From Polynucleobacter duraquae (lineage in GTDB: Bacteria > Pseudomonadota > Gammaproteobacteria > Burkholderiales > Burkholderiaceae), in the NCBI RefSeq assembly GCF_000973625.1, contig NZ_CP007501.1:930001-994000 (forward strand): DNA of 64,000 nt, given 5' to 3'. Positions 1 to 8,921 of the stretch are shown piece after piece. The notes under the pieces are model-generated. The model did not search any database, was not told the origin of the DNA, and saw only the letters and a list, made by a program, of their open reading frames with translations. The stretch's first letter is position 1. Each line of letters opens with the position of its first letter. The position numbers were made by a program, and so were the translations under genes.

Positions 1-268
1 TGCACACCCCGGCCGTTACAAGTTGAGTGCCATGCAGATGGATGAACTCTACAAGCACTTTAAAGAAATCGGCGGCATGGCTATTGAGGTCATTACTGGC
101 AGTCATAGCCCCAATCAATACCAAACCTATGGCAAGATTGCTCAGCACTATGGATTTTTAGCTTCTCGAGGATCAGATTTTCATGACCCAGAGGAAAGTT
201 ATATTGACCTTGGCACCTTGCCTCATTTGCCGGATCACCTTACTCCAGTGTGGTCGCTATTTCATTAA
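1..268 (+). CDS. PHP-domain phosphatase, C-terminal part (RNase AM / nucleoside bisphosphatase type)
   Basis: The gene enters from the left edge, so only about 88 C-terminal residues are visible. The open frame starts at base 2 with AHPGRYK, a metal-binding block of the YciV/RNase AM branch of PHP phosphoesterases, and later has the block SRGSDFH, whose Asp and His are expected metal ligands. Family members trim RNA 5' ends or remove phosphate from 3',5'-nucleoside bisphosphates in the cytoplasm. The TTG at 23 lies inside the conserved domain and is not the real start. trpS follows on the same strand after 49 bases, so the two may be cotranscribed. The family call is firm; the substrate is inferred. 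Confidence 0.8.
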   Translation, partial: AHPGRYKLSAMQMDELYKHFKEIGGMAIEVITGSHSPNQYQTYGKIAQHYGFLASRGSDFHDPEESYIDLGTLPHLPDHLTPVWSLFH

Positions 269-317
269 GCCATCCACACTAAACCTTTTCAACTACTCTT
301 AAAGAATAAAGATCAAG

Positions 318-1520
318 ATGTTTGCAGAACGCGTTCTCTCTGGCATGCGCCCAACTGGTAGCTTGCACCTTGGCCACTACCATGGTGTTTTAAAGAATTG
401 GGTTCGCTTGCAATCTGAGTATCCCTGCTACTTTTTTGTCGCAGACTGGCACGCCTTAACAACTCACTATGAAACTCCAGATGTAATTGAGAAATCTGTC
501 TGGGATATGGTGATTGATTGGTTAGCTTGTGGTGTAGATCCAAATCAAGCGACTTTATTTATTCAGAGCAAAGTGCCTGAGCATGCAGAGCTATTTTTAT
601 TGCTGGCGATGGGTACTCCTTTGGGTTGGTTGGAGCGCGTGCCAACATATAAAGATCAAATCGAAAAACTCAAAGAGAAAGATTTGCAGACCTATGGTTT
701 CTTAGGCTATCCCTTGCTGCAAGCTGCTGACATTTTGATGTACCGCGCTCAATTTGTTCCGGTAGGTGAGGATCAAGTACCGCATGTGGAGATGACCCGT
801 GAGGTAGCGCGTCGTTTTAATTATCTCTATGGTCGCGAGCCTGGCTTTGAAGAGAAGGCCTTAGAAGCGGTTAAAAAATTAGGAAGTAAACGCGCCAAAA
901 TGTATGCAGAATTGCGTGTCGCTTTTCAGGAGCGGGGCGATGAAGAGGCTCTAGAGCAAGCTCAAGCACTATTACAAGAAGCGCAAAGCCTGTCGATGGC
1001 TGATCGAGAGAGACTGTTTGGTTTCTTAGAGGGCGCACGCAAAATCATTCTGCCAGAGCCACAAGCTTTGTTAACCACCGCATCCCGCATGCCCGGTATT
1101 GATGGGCAGAAGATGTCCAAGTCTTACGGTAATACGATTAGCATTCGCGAAAAACCTGAAGAGGTAATTCGTTCAATCCGCACTATGCCAACAGATCCTG
1201 CTCGAGTACGCAGAACTGATCCAGGTGACCCCGCACGTTGCCCAGTGTGGCAACTCCATACGGTGTATTCAAATGAAGACACTAAAACCTGGGTTCAAAA
1301 AGAATGTCAGTCTGCAGGCATCGGCTGCTTAGAGTGCAAGCAACCCGTGATCGATGCCATTCTTGCTGAGCAGCAGCCCATGTTCGAGCGCGCCCAAAAA
1401 TACTTGGATGATCCAAGCTTGTTGCGTTCCATCATTGCGGATGGATCCGATAAAGCGCGTAAAGTTGCTCAAGAAACCATGCGCGAGGTCCGAGAGTCTA
1501 TGGGCTTGGCGTACGATTAA
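318..1520 (+). CDS. trpS: Tryptophan--tRNA ligase, long form
   Basis: Charges tRNA-Trp with tryptophan in the cytoplasm. It is a class I synthetase: the HIGH-type motif is HLGH at residues 17-20 and the KMSKS loop is at 265-269. At 400 residues it is longer than the roughly 330-residue Bacillus/E. coli enzymes. The extra length lies mainly in a charged Glu/Lys-rich insertion between about residues 180 and 240, before the KMSKS loop, as in many betaproteobacterial TrpS proteins. The ATG at 318 gives the normal N-terminus. A methyltransferase gene follows after only 9 bases, suggesting a shared transcript. Confidence 0.97.
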   Translation: MFAERVLSGMRPTGSLHLGHYHGVLKNWVRLQSEYPCYFFVADWHALTTHYETPDVIEKSVWDMVIDWLACGVDPNQATLFIQSKVPEHAELFLLLAMGTPLGWLERVPTYKDQIEKLKEKDLQTYGFLGYPLLQAADILMYRAQFVPVGEDQVPHVEMTREVARRFNYLYGREPGFEEKALEAVKKLGSKRAKMYAELRVAFQERGDEEALEQAQALLQEAQSLSMADRERLFGFLEGARKIILPEPQALLTTASRMPGIDGQKMSKSYGNTISIREKPEEVIRSIRTMPTDPARVRRTDPGDPARCPVWQLHTVYSNEDTKTWVQKECQSAGIGCLECKQPVIDAILAEQQPMFERAQKYLDDPSLLRSIIADGSDKARKVAQETMREVRESMGLAYD

Positions 1521-1529
1521 GGTCGCCAC

Positions 1530-2093
1530 TTGACCGCAATGCATGATGCAATCGTAGGCGCCTCGCCTTGGGTAAGGCGTTTTGCTACTGCGATCCCAAA
1601 AGATGGGGTAGTTCTTGACTTAGCCTGCGGCTCCGGTCGGCATACCGCCTTACTAGATTCTCTAGGCCATCACATTCTGGCAGTTGACCAAGATATTTCC
1701 GCTATTGAGTTACTGCAAAGTAATGCCGTCAAAATCCAAAAACTCGATCTAGAGGGCTCGGATTGGCCCTTGCTAGGGCAGTATTTTTCAGGCATCGTGG
1801 TGACGAATTATCTCTATCGTCCATTTTTAGAGCAATTGCCCAAAATGCTGTCTGAGGGTGGAGTCCTCATCTACGAGACCTTCGCCGACGGAAATGCTGT
1901 ATTCGGCAAACCTTCAAACCCAAACTTTTTGCTAAATCCAGGTGAATTGCTGGCTTTGGCGCAGCGTTCAGGCCTTAAAGTGATTGCCTACGAGGATATT
2001 TACCTCGATCAGCCTAAACCAGCTGTGGTTCAGAGGATTTGTGCCGTAAAAGGGCATTTAAAAGGGTGCATTCCGTTACAATTTGCAGGTTAA
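1530..2093 (+). CDS. Class I SAM-dependent methyltransferase
   Basis: A 187-residue Rossmann-fold methyltransferase. Motif I is DLACGSG at residues 30-36 and the acidic end of strand 2 is AVDQD near 52-56, so S-adenosylmethionine binding is well supported. The substrate cannot be told from sequence; the compact single domain resembles small-molecule or tellurite-resistance-type methyltransferases. The start is TTG at 1530, with an in-frame ATG at 1539 as alternative. The 3' end overlaps the longest possible frame of dapA, but the likely dapA start lies just beyond the stop. The gene is packed between trpS and dapA on the same strand. Confidence 0.75.
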   Translation: MTAMHDAIVGASPWVRRFATAIPKDGVVLDLACGSGRHTALLDSLGHHILAVDQDISAIELLQSNAVKIQKLDLEGSDWPLLGQYFSGIVVTNYLYRPFLEQLPKMLSEGGVLIYETFADGNAVFGKPSNPNFLLNPGELLALAQRSGLKVIAYEDIYLDQPKPAVVQRICAVKGHLKGCIPLQFAG

Positions 2094-2118
2094 CATTCAG
2101 AAAATTCAGACACATTCA

Positions 2119-3042
2119 GTGACTAATACAACACAATCCAAAGTGAGTAAAAAGCCTATTGCAGGCAGTATGCCTGCCATTGTGACGCCGATGTTCGAGG
2201 ACGGAAGCTTGGACTTTCCGGCCTTACGTTCCTTGCTAGATTGGCATGTTGCCGAAGGTTCTGATGGCATTGTTATTGTTGGTACTAGTGGGGAGTCTCC
2301 CACGGTGTCTGTAGAAGAACATTGCGAGCTGATTAAAGTGACTGTAGATCATATTGCTGCGCGCATCCCGGTAATCGCTGGTACTGGCGGCAATTCCACA
2401 ACCGAGGCAATTGAGTTAACTAATTTTGCGAAGTCGGTTGGTGCTGATGCCAGCCTCCAGGTTGTGCCTTACTACAACAAGCCAACCCAAGACGGCATGT
2501 ATGCTCATTTCAAGAAAATTGCGGAGTCGGTTGATCTGCCTGTGATTCTGTATAACGTTCCCGGCAGAACAGTTGCTGATCTTGCTGGCGAGACAACTGT
2601 TCGCCTAGCAGGAGTTCCAGGAATTATTGGGATCAAAGATGCTACCGGAAGTATTGAGCGCGGCACTTTATTGCTTGCTGATCTAAAGCGTGCTGGACAC
2701 CAAGAATTTTCTGTATTTTCTGGTGACGATCTTAGTGCGGCAATGCTGATGCTCATGGGTGGCAAAGGTAATATTTCTGTAACGGCTAATATTGCACCTC
2801 GCTTGATGCACGAGCTGTGTCAAGCAGCAATGTCTGATGATGTGCTTAAGACGCGCACGATTCAATATCAATTACTGGCTGTACATAAAGCCATGTTTAC
2901 CGAGGCAAATCCGATTCCCGTGAAATGGGCCCTGCATGAGATGGGTAAAGTGACCTCAGGCATTCGATTACCTTTAACCCCTTTGAGTGTTGCCTTGCGC
3001 GAACCTTTGAAGGCTGCATTGAAACAGGCTGGCTTACTATGA
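2119..3042 (+). CDS. dapA: 4-hydroxy-tetrahydrodipicolinate synthase
   Basis: Condenses pyruvate with aspartate semialdehyde, the first committed step to diaminopimelate and lysine. It is a TIM-barrel aldolase: the Schiff-base lysine is K173 in GIKDATGS and the conserved tyrosine of VPYYN is near 119. I chose the GTG at 2119 (307 residues) because the frame upstream of it runs into the preceding gene; an ATG at 2170 would give a 290-residue protein close to the E. coli length. Its stop overlaps the start of bamC (ATGA), the dapA-bamC pairing also found in E. coli. lysC, acting one step earlier in the pathway, lies at 15.6 kb. Confidence 0.95.
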   Translation: MTNTTQSKVSKKPIAGSMPAIVTPMFEDGSLDFPALRSLLDWHVAEGSDGIVIVGTSGESPTVSVEEHCELIKVTVDHIAARIPVIAGTGGNSTTEAIELTNFAKSVGADASLQVVPYYNKPTQDGMYAHFKKIAESVDLPVILYNVPGRTVADLAGETTVRLAGVPGIIGIKDATGSIERGTLLLADLKRAGHQEFSVFSGDDLSAAMLMLMGGKGNISVTANIAPRLMHELCQAAMSDDVLKTRTIQYQLLAVHKAMFTEANPIPVKWALHEMGKVTSGIRLPLTPLSVALREPLKAALKQAGLL

Positions 3043-4190
3043 TGAATTTGATGCGACCTTTGCGCCAACACTGTGCAACCCTACTAACGCTCTCGTTGAT
3101 AAGCGTTATTTTAATTGGCTGTAAATCTGTAACAACGAATGACACAGTCGACTACAAATCTGCTGGCGCCGTGCGTGGGCCTAACTTATCCTACCCCCCA
3201 GATCTGATTACTGCTCAAGCAGATCGTCGTTATATCGTTCAGGATGGTTCTGCCACCATGTCTGAGTACAACGCAGCAGTAAAAAAATCAGTACAGACTC
3301 GCAAGAACGTCATGACTGGTATTCCGGGCATGCGTATCGCGCGTGACGGTGAGCGCCGTTGGTTGGTTGTAGAAAAGCCAGCTCCAGAGCTCTATCCACA
3401 AATTAAAGATTTCTGGCAGGAGAATGGTTTTTTGCTGGTAATTGATTCACCCTCTACCGGCATCATGGAGACTGATTGGGCGGAGAACCGCGCTAAGATA
3501 GCGCAAGACTTTATTCGCTCTGCTATCGGTGGTGCACTAGATTCAATTTATGATACTGGTGAGCGAGATAAGTACAAGACCCGTCTTGAAGCCAGTAAAC
3601 CTGGCGAGACAGAAATTTATATTACACAACGTGGTGCTATTGAAAAGTGCGTAACGGACAGTACAACTACTGCGTGTAATTCAACTGTATGGACAGGCCG
3701 TCCAAATGACCCCGAGCTCGAAGCAGTATTTTTGGCTCGCTTGATGGAGCGCTTGGGTATGACCCAAGAAATGGCGAAGGCTCAAGTTGCGGCGCCACTT
3801 GGCCCAAAGACGCCTAAGGCCAAGTTAGTTCAAGAGGGTGTGAATACTGCTTATATTCAAATGGCGTCTGGCTTCGACCGCGCATGGCGCGACACTGGAC
3901 TTGCCTTAGATCGCTCCAACTTTACTGTTGAAGATCGTAATCGTACGAATGGTGTTTACTATGTACGTTACGTCAACCCTAAGGATTTGGGTGATACCAA
4001 AGGGTTTTTCACTAAGCTGTTCAGCAGTAAAGACGACTCAAGCTTGAAGGCTAAAAAGTACCTCGTCGTTGTTAAATCCACTGGAGATAGTTCTTCAAGT
4101 GTCTACGTTCAGAATGCAGATGGTAAGCCCGAAAATACTGCTGCTGGATTGCAACTCTTAACATTGCTGACGGAGCAAATGGCTCGATAG
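3039..4190 (+). CDS. bamC: Outer membrane assembly lipoprotein BamC
   Basis: Periplasm-facing lipoprotein of the BAM complex that inserts beta-barrel proteins into the outer membrane. The protein has 383 residues, a signal peptide and a lipobox LIGC with the acylated cysteine at residue 28, followed by the extended N-terminal segment (DYKSA...LSYPPDL) that contacts BamD in this family, then two helix-grip domains. ATGs at 3039 and 3042 are both possible; the first overlaps the dapA stop. Translational coupling to dapA is likely. A strong bidirectional terminator follows. bamD is present separately at 60.5 kb. Confidence 0.92.
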   Translation: MMNLMRPLRQHCATLLTLSLISVILIGCKSVTTNDTVDYKSAGAVRGPNLSYPPDLITAQADRRYIVQDGSATMSEYNAAVKKSVQTRKNVMTGIPGMRIARDGERRWLVVEKPAPELYPQIKDFWQENGFLLVIDSPSTGIMETDWAENRAKIAQDFIRSAIGGALDSIYDTGERDKYKTRLEASKPGETEIYITQRGAIEKCVTDSTTTACNSTVWTGRPNDPELEAVFLARLMERLGMTQEMAKAQVAAPLGPKTPKAKLVQEGVNTAYIQMASGFDRAWRDTGLALDRSNFTVEDRNRTNGVYYVRYVNPKDLGDTKGFFTKLFSSKDDSSLKAKKYLVVVKSTGDSSSSVYVQNADGKPENTAAGLQLLTLLTEQMAR

Positions 4191-4220
4191 GTGTCAAAGT
4201 TGTGAGAAATTAGATAATAA

Positions 4221-4247
4221 AAAAGCCGCTTATCAGCGGCTTTTTTT
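4221..4247. terminator. Bidirectional Rho-independent terminator
   Basis: AAAAGCCGCT, four loop bases, then AGCGGC and a T run form a perfect hairpin flanked by A on one side and T on the other. It separates bamC (plus) from the small lipoprotein gene (minus) and can serve both. Confidence 0.9.
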
Positions 4248-4261
4248 CTTCAAAAAGAAGA

Positions 4262-4459
4262 TTACTTCTTAGCGTCAGCAGCAGGTGCAGCTGGAGCAGC
4301 AGCTGGAGCAGCAGGTGCAGCAGGTGCAGCAGCAGGTGCGTCAGCTGGAGCAGCAGCAGGTGCAGCTGGAGCAGCTACAACAGGTTTTGCTTCTTCTTTT
4401 TTACCGCAAGCGGCCAAAACGATTGCCAACATTGCTACGAGTGCTAGTGACTTCTTCAT
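4262..4459 (-). CDS. Small Ala/Pro-rich repeat lipoprotein
   Basis: A 65-residue predicted lipoprotein: a lysine-starting signal peptide with lipobox LAAC (acylated Cys18), a short charged linker (GKKEEAK), then about 38 residues almost only of Ala and Pro with a DAKK end. The mature protein has no fold signature and probably forms a flexible extended tether from a membrane. The DNA encoding the tail is an imperfect array of GCA/GCT-rich codons, so its length may vary among strains. An AGAGGA ribosome site lies 9 bases before the ATG and a sigma70-like promoter is visible further upstream. Function is unknown; protein status is well supported by signal, ribosome site and promoter. Confidence 0.75.
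   Translation of the reverse strand: MKKSLALVAMLAIVLAACGKKEEAKPVVAAPAAPAAAPADAPAAAPAAPAAPAAAPAAPAADAKK
4272..4380. repeat. Imperfect Ala/Pro codon repeat inside the small lipoprotein gene
   Basis: Variants of GCAGCAGGTGCAGCTGGA recur several times on the plus strand, i.e. Pro-Ala codons on the minus strand. The repetition also creates a spurious Gln/Leu-rich frame on the plus strand. Confidence 0.8.
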
Positions 4460-4548
4460 TTGTAATATCCTCTTAAAAAATATCTTGAATAACCGGTTAT
4501 GAATACTTGGTTAGTACAGGGTTAGACCCTAAGTGCTTTCCAGAATGC

Positions 4549-4577
4549 ATTATAGCCATCTACTAATTGATCGTTAA
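4549..4577 (-). promoter_or_regulatory. Sigma70-type promoter of the small lipoprotein gene
   Basis: On the minus strand a perfect TATAAT (4554-4549) is preceded at 17 bases by TTAACG (4577-4572), a 4 of 6 match to the -35 consensus. The -35 box overlaps the stop codon of roxA. It implies a leader of roughly 80 bases before the lipoprotein ATG. Confidence 0.6.
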
Positions 4578-5800
4578 AAAAGCAGCCATCCTGCCTCAAA
4601 AGCCCCAAAAAGACTGTTATTTAATCTAATTTTCCCTGTGGATCCTGTGAACTGTTTGCTACTTGCCAGTGAGCGCCAGGCAGCTTGAGTTGAGGCGTTT
4701 TGACCTTCGGTCATCTCTTCGCCGTTGCAGTAAATCCTTGGGCCCAGAGCAAGAAGCCTTGTATAGGGGTGTGCATGTAAAACTTGCTTACTAAGCTGAC
4801 GTCTAAATTGTTCAGGCGAGAGATTATTGACTGCTCCATCAAAGTAGGCCTGAGGTTTTGGTTCGCTGAGATAGGCGGCTATGCCAGGAAGAAATGTTTC
4901 TACACGATCGAGTTTTAAGCCTTTTAACTTATGCCTTACTTGCGTAATGATTTCTGCTGGAAGTTGTTCTGCACAATGAGTTGCTGATTGCTTGGGATCT
5001 GCAAAGCGCCTATTTAACTCAGGAATATCTTCTAGTGACTCAGCTAAACGCCATAAGCCTTCTTGCAAGATTTCTTTATAGCTTTGTGATCTAAAGCCAA
5101 CTGACCAAGTTTGGCAGCCTGCATCCAACGCAATGCCATCATGGGCAATATGTGGTGGTAGGTAAAGCATGTCGCCTGGCTCCAGATCCCACTCTCTCTC
5201 CACTCTAAAGTCTTGTAGGATTTTCAAAGGCAGATCTGGATTGAGGGATAAATCTTTTTGCTCAGAAATACGCCAACGTCTGCGTCCCGACATCTGAATT
5301 AAAAAGACATCATAAGAATCAAAGTGGGGGCCTACGCCGCCGCCAGGACCAGCAATGCTGATCATCAAATCATCTAAGCGCGCATCCGGAATGAAGCGAA
5401 ACCAAGAAAGTACTTTTGCAGCTGCAGAATGTTTTGCCTCCATACCTTGAAGTAGTAGTGTCCAATTCGTTGTCTCAATGGAGGGGATAGATCTCTTCTT
5501 AAATGGACCGTTTGTAAAAGTCCAAGGCTTTGCCTTAATTAATCTGGATTCCATCGCATCATCACCCGCTATTTTGAATAACTCTTCAGGTGATATCGCG
5601 CTATCTAAGGGCTCACCCATTTGTTTGGCGAGCTCAAAGGAGGGGATGGCACCTCGGACTAATAGCGGCTTCTTATGCCAATAGGATTTCATGAACTGTT
5701 GAGGGCTATTGCCCCCTAGAAGAGCCCATGGGCGATCTAGCGGTAGGTTTTGGGGTGCCTGTGGCGGATCGTAAGGCTTGCTCAAGTAAAATGCTGTCAT
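4574..5800 (-). CDS. roxA: JmjC/cupin ribosomal protein oxygenase (L16 arginine hydroxylase type)
   Basis: An Fe(II)/2-oxoglutarate oxygenase of the YcfD/RoxA family, which hydroxylates an arginine of ribosomal protein L16. The iron triad is visible: HFD at residues 159-161 and His220 in PPHIAHDG, within a cupin/JmjC fold. A C-terminal region of about 150 residues corresponds to the dimerisation and winged-helix parts of the family. At 408 residues it is slightly longer than E. coli YcfD. I start it at the ATG at 5800; a longer frame from TTG at 5827 would run into the divergent FKBP gene. The specific substrate is inferred from the family. Confidence 0.85.
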   Translation of the reverse strand: MTAFYLSKPYDPPQAPQNLPLDRPWALLGGNSPQQFMKSYWHKKPLLVRGAIPSFELAKQMGEPLDSAISPEELFKIAGDDAMESRLIKAKPWTFTNGPFKKRSIPSIETTNWTLLLQGMEAKHSAAAKVLSWFRFIPDARLDDLMISIAGPGGGVGPHFDSYDVFLIQMSGRRRWRISEQKDLSLNPDLPLKILQDFRVEREWDLEPGDMLYLPPHIAHDGIALDAGCQTWSVGFRSQSYKEILQEGLWRLAESLEDIPELNRRFADPKQSATHCAEQLPAEIITQVRHKLKGLKLDRVETFLPGIAAYLSEPKPQAYFDGAVNNLSPEQFRRQLSKQVLHAHPYTRLLALGPRIYCNGEEMTEGQNASTQAAWRSLASSKQFTGSTGKIRLNNSLFGAFEAGWLLF

Positions 5801-5844
5801 ATCAGTAAGAAGCTGTTTAAAACACAATGTTGAATGAATTACGC

Positions 5845-6432
5845 ATGAAGATCGAAAAAAATACCGTTGTATCCCTGCGCTACAAATTAACTGATGCGCA
5901 AAATAATATTATCGAGGAACCAGACTCCCCGATGGTATACCTGCATGGCGGATATGAGGGCACTTTTCCCAAAATTGAAAACTTATTAGATGGCCAGGAT
6001 GTGGGCTATGAGGCCAGCATCCAGCTTGAGCCTAGCGAAGCCTTTGGAGAGTACGACCCAGAGTTACTCAAGATTGAGCCACGCGCACGCTTTCCTGAAC
6101 CTTTGGAAGTCGGTATGCAGTTTGAGGGTGTTCCTGATGAGGAAGTGGAAGATTCTGGTGATGAAGATGAAGAGCCCTTGATCTATACCGTAACTGATGT
6201 GGCTGATAGCCAGGTTGTTTTAGATGGGAATCATCCACTTGCTGGTATGGCTTTGCGTTTCTGGGTTCAAGTGGAAGATATCCGAACTGCTACAGATGAA
6301 GAGATTGAAAATCGATATCCTGAGAGCGCAGAAGCGTTTGCATTTGGGATGCCTGATGATTTAGTCGATGGTGAGGATGACACTGCCGACACAATCTCTA
6401 ACCCTGATAGCTCTCCTCCAACTCTGCATTAA
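5845..6432 (+). CDS. FKBP-type peptidyl-prolyl isomerase, SlyD-like
   Basis: A SlyD-like FKBP of about 195 residues. It begins with MKIEKNTVVSLRYKL, the usual SlyD-type start, then the FKBP half-domain, an insert-in-flap region, and the return FKBP strand near HPLAGMALRFWV. It acts as a cytoplasmic prolyl isomerase and folding helper. Unlike E. coli SlyD there is no His/Cys-rich nickel tail; instead a long Asp/Glu-rich segment (about residues 94-113) and an acidic C-terminus are present. The ATG at 5827 is an alternative start adding six residues. It is divergent from roxA with a gap of about 44 bases. Confidence 0.82.
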   Translation: MKIEKNTVVSLRYKLTDAQNNIIEEPDSPMVYLHGGYEGTFPKIENLLDGQDVGYEASIQLEPSEAFGEYDPELLKIEPRARFPEPLEVGMQFEGVPDEEVEDSGDEDEEPLIYTVTDVADSQVVLDGNHPLAGMALRFWVQVEDIRTATDEEIENRYPESAEAFAFGMPDDLVDGEDDTADTISNPDSSPPTLH

Positions 6433-6442
6433 AACTAAAAGA

Positions 6443-7207
6443 CTACTCTTTAAGCCACTCTTTTAGGACTCCAAGATCACGCTTGGTGTCACTGGATTCC
6501 TCTGCATGTGATGGCGTATTGCTCAATTTCGCTAGCGCTTTCTCAAGTGCGGCGATCTTAGCCTCTTGTTCTAAAGTAGCATCAATTAAACCTTTTAATG
6601 CCATAGAAACTGGATCATCTACGTTGGGTGTGACGCCATAGGCTGAAAAGTATTCTTTAGCCTTGCTATCTGGTGAGCTGGCCTGAGGCAAATCAGGGTG
6701 CAAGATGCGCGCAGGAATTCCTACGGCAGTTGCTCCAGCTGGGATTTCCTTAAGTACTACAGCATTAGATCCAACACGGGCGCCATCTCCTACAGTGAAT
6801 CCTCCAAGAACCTTTGCTCCCGCGCTAATGACTACGCCTTTACCTAAAGTGGGGTGACGTTTTACACCCTTATAGAGAGACGTCCCGCCTAAGGTAACAC
6901 CTTGATAGATGGTGCAGTCATCGCCAATTTCAGTAGTCTCGCCAATCACAATACCTAGGCCGTGGTCCAGAAATACTCTGCGACCGATTTTTGCTCCAGG
7001 ATGTATTTCAATGCCAGTAATGAAGCGAGCTAGCATCGATAGAAGGCGCGCGATCCACTTCAAGCCCAAGTTCCATAGACCATGTGATGCCCGATGTATC
7101 CAAACAGCATGTAGCCCTGGATAGCAGGTTATGACCTCTAAGCGATTCCTTGCGGCAGGGTCACGAACAATGATGGAGTCGACTTGGTCGAAGAGCGAAT
7201 TAAGCAT
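6443..7207 (-). CDS. cysE: Serine O-acetyltransferase
   Basis: Transfers acetyl from acetyl-CoA to serine, the first step of cysteine synthesis. The 254-residue protein has an N-terminal helical domain and a left-handed beta-helix of hexapeptide repeats, with the catalytic histidine in [12 protein letters not shown] and the loop [13 protein letters not shown]. The C-terminal tail after the hexad domain is longer than in short CysE forms and contains a predicted coiled stretch rich in Leu, Ala and Lys. It lies 28 bases downstream of trmJ on the same strand, the usual trmJ-cysE order, so one transcript is likely. Confidence 0.93.
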   Translation of the reverse strand: MLNSLFDQVDSIIVRDPAARNRLEVITCYPGLHAVWIHRASHGLWNLGLKWIARLLSMLARFITGIEIHPGAKIGRRVFLDHGLGIVIGETTEIGDDCTIYQGVTLGGTSLYKGVKRHPTLGKGVVISAGAKVLGGFTVGDGARVGSNAVVLKEIPAGATAVGIPARILHPDLPQASSPDSKAKEYFSAYGVTPNVDDPVSMALKGLIDATLEQEAKIAALEKALAKLSNTPSHAEESSDTKRDLGVLKEWLKE

Positions 7208-7235
7208 CAGTGGATTTTAACGGGTAAAGCCCAAT

Positions 7236-7985
7236 CTATTTTTTCAAGAGCATCTGTTTGGCGATCCCACGGAGCAGGTCGATTTCTTCTTTGTGGAGGC
7301 GCGTTCTAGCAAATAGTGCTTGTAAGCGGGGCATGAGTTTTTTGGGGTTTGCGGGATCAAGGTAGCCAATTGCCTCCAGACCCTCGCGCCAGTGCTCCAG
7401 CATGGCAGCTACAGCTGCAGGATCAGCATAATCTACCATCTCGGTGTTATGGCCTAAGGCCCCCAGTCCCAAATCCTCCCCAAGGGATTCTCTGAGGGTG
7501 AAGGCGCAAACCATGATGGCTTGGGCAAGGTTCAGGGAAGGGTAGAGTGGGTTCGCATCAAGCCATACGCGATGGGTGCACAGTGAGAGGTGGTGATTAT
7601 CTAGACCAGTACGTTCTGGCCCAAAGAGGAGTGCGACTTGCTGGTTGGCCGCAATAGCTGCCTGAACTAATGGGCGAGCAGCTTGCCAATTTAATGCTGG
7701 TGGCCCAAATTCACGATCACGACTGGTGAGGCCTAAAACGAGAGTGCAACCTTGAACAGCTGATTCCAAAGATGAAGTTTCTTGACTGGACTCTAGGATA
7801 TCGACCGCACCACTGGCTAGAGCAATGGCCTCGGACGTCTGGGCAACCCCCGCAATCTTCGGTGAAATTAAGTGCAGGTCACTAAACCCCATAGTTTTTA
7901 GTGCGCGGGCTGCCGACCCCACATTTCCAGGGTGGCTGGTTTCAATTAAAACCCAGCGTAGTAACTGTGCTTGGGAGGCTTTCAT
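7236..7985 (-). CDS. trmJ: tRNA (cytidine/uridine-32-2'-O)-methyltransferase
   Basis: A SPOUT-class RNA 2'-O-methyltransferase of 249 residues. The N-terminal block ETSHPGNVGSAARALKTMGF and the knot motifs LLFGPERTGL and SLNLAQAIMV are typical of TrmJ, which modifies the ribose at position 32 of the anticodon loop. The C-terminal extension carries the RGIAKQ-type helix of the family. The ATG at 7985 gives the standard N-terminus. It is divergent from suhB across about 130 bases and leads the cysE gene. Confidence 0.9.
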   Translation of the reverse strand: MKASQAQLLRWVLIETSHPGNVGSAARALKTMGFSDLHLISPKIAGVAQTSEAIALASGAVDILESSQETSSLESAVQGCTLVLGLTSRDREFGPPALNWQAARPLVQAAIAANQQVALLFGPERTGLDNHHLSLCTHRVWLDANPLYPSLNLAQAIMVCAFTLRESLGEDLGLGALGHNTEMVDYADPAAVAAMLEHWREGLEAIGYLDPANPKKLMPRLQALFARTRLHKEEIDLLRGIAKQMLLKK

Positions 7986-8115
7986 ATCAACAGGAATTCT
8001 CTAGTAGCTTGGGAGTTCAATATAGCAATCGTTTAGAATCAGGGTGTTAGCTCCTTATTGTCCCGCAGTTTGCAATCTGGTGAGCTCGTTCTTATTTAAT
8101 TTGTCCATCAATACT

Positions 8116-8904
8116 ATGCATCCCATGTTAAATGTGGCCGTGAAGGCTGCCCGTCGTGCAGGAACCGTGATTAATAGAGCTTCTCTGAATTTAGAGCGAC
8201 TTCAGATTGACCGCAAACAACATAATGATTTCGTAACTGAGGTGGACAGACAGGCCGAAGCAGCCATTATCGAAACACTCAGCGAAGCCTATCCATCGCA
8301 CGGATTCTTAGCAGAAGAAACTGGTGCCCAAAATACTGATGCTGAAAATGTTTGGATCATTGATCCGCTCGATGGCACAACCAACTTTATTCATGGTTTC
8401 CCGCAGTATGCAGTTTCCATTGCGCTGTCTGTCAACGGGGTAACCCAACAAGCAGTAGTTTACGATCCGACTCGTGATGAGCTGTTCACTGCCACACGCG
8501 GTGCAGGCGCATATTTGGATCGTCGGCGTTTGCGTGTTGCCACGCAAGATCGTTTAGCCAATTCATTGTTAGGCACAGGCTTTCCTTATCGCGATGACCA
8601 AGACTTAGAAAAGTATTTAAAAATCTTTGCAGATATGTCACGTCAATGTGCCGGTCTGCGTCGCCCTGGCGCTGCATCTCTTGACTTAGCCTATGTAGCT
8701 GCTGGTCGTTACGATGGATTTTTTGAGAGCGATCTCAAGCCATGGGATATGGCAGCAGGGGCTTTATTGATTGCTGAGTCTGGTGGACTGGTCGGCAACT
8801 ACCGCGGCGAAGAAGGCTTCCTACAAAGTGGTGAAGTCATGTGCGCTAACCCTCGTATTTTTGCCCAGATGGTTCAGTGTTTATCTAAATATTCCATCTG
8901 TTAA
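8116..8904 (+). CDS. suhB: Inositol-1-monophosphatase family protein
   Basis: A 262-residue Mg-dependent phosphatase. Both family signatures are present: DPLDGT at residues 83-88, with Asp and Thr in the metal site, and WDMAAG from residue 210. In bacteria SuhB hydrolyses inositol phosphate and also joins the rRNA antitermination complex. The ATG at 8116 matches the usual start [13 protein letters not shown]; the longer open frame from 8044 adds an unlikely hydrophobic leader. The gene converges on lpxH, and both stop codons sit in a shared palindrome. Confidence 0.92.
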   Translation: MHPMLNVAVKAARRAGTVINRASLNLERLQIDRKQHNDFVTEVDRQAEAAIIETLSEAYPSHGFLAEETGAQNTDAENVWIIDPLDGTTNFIHGFPQYAVSIALSVNGVTQQAVVYDPTRDELFTATRGAGAYLDRRRLRVATQDRLANSLLGTGFPYRDDQDLEKYLKIFADMSRQCAGLRRPGAASLDLAYVAAGRYDGFFESDLKPWDMAAGALLIAESGGLVGNYRGEEGFLQSGEVMCANPRIFAQMVQCLSKYSIC

Positions 8905-8921
8905 TACTGCGGCAGTATTAA
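8901..8921. terminator. Palindrome joining the convergent stop codons of suhB and lpxH
   Basis: TTAATACTG, loop CGG, CAGTATTAA is a perfect 9-bp inverted repeat. The suhB stop (TAA 8902-8904) is in one arm and the lpxH stop (complement of 8918-8920) in the other. Only a weak T run follows, so its efficiency as a terminator is uncertain. Confidence 0.6.

Noticed and set aside
4272..4380. CRISPR-like or satellite repeat
   Set aside because: The units are codon repeats in one reading frame with no spacers.
4285..4476. Plus-strand Gln/Leu-rich frame opposite the small lipoprotein
   Set aside because: It is the antisense image of the Ala/Pro codon repeat; no ribosome site and an unnatural composition.
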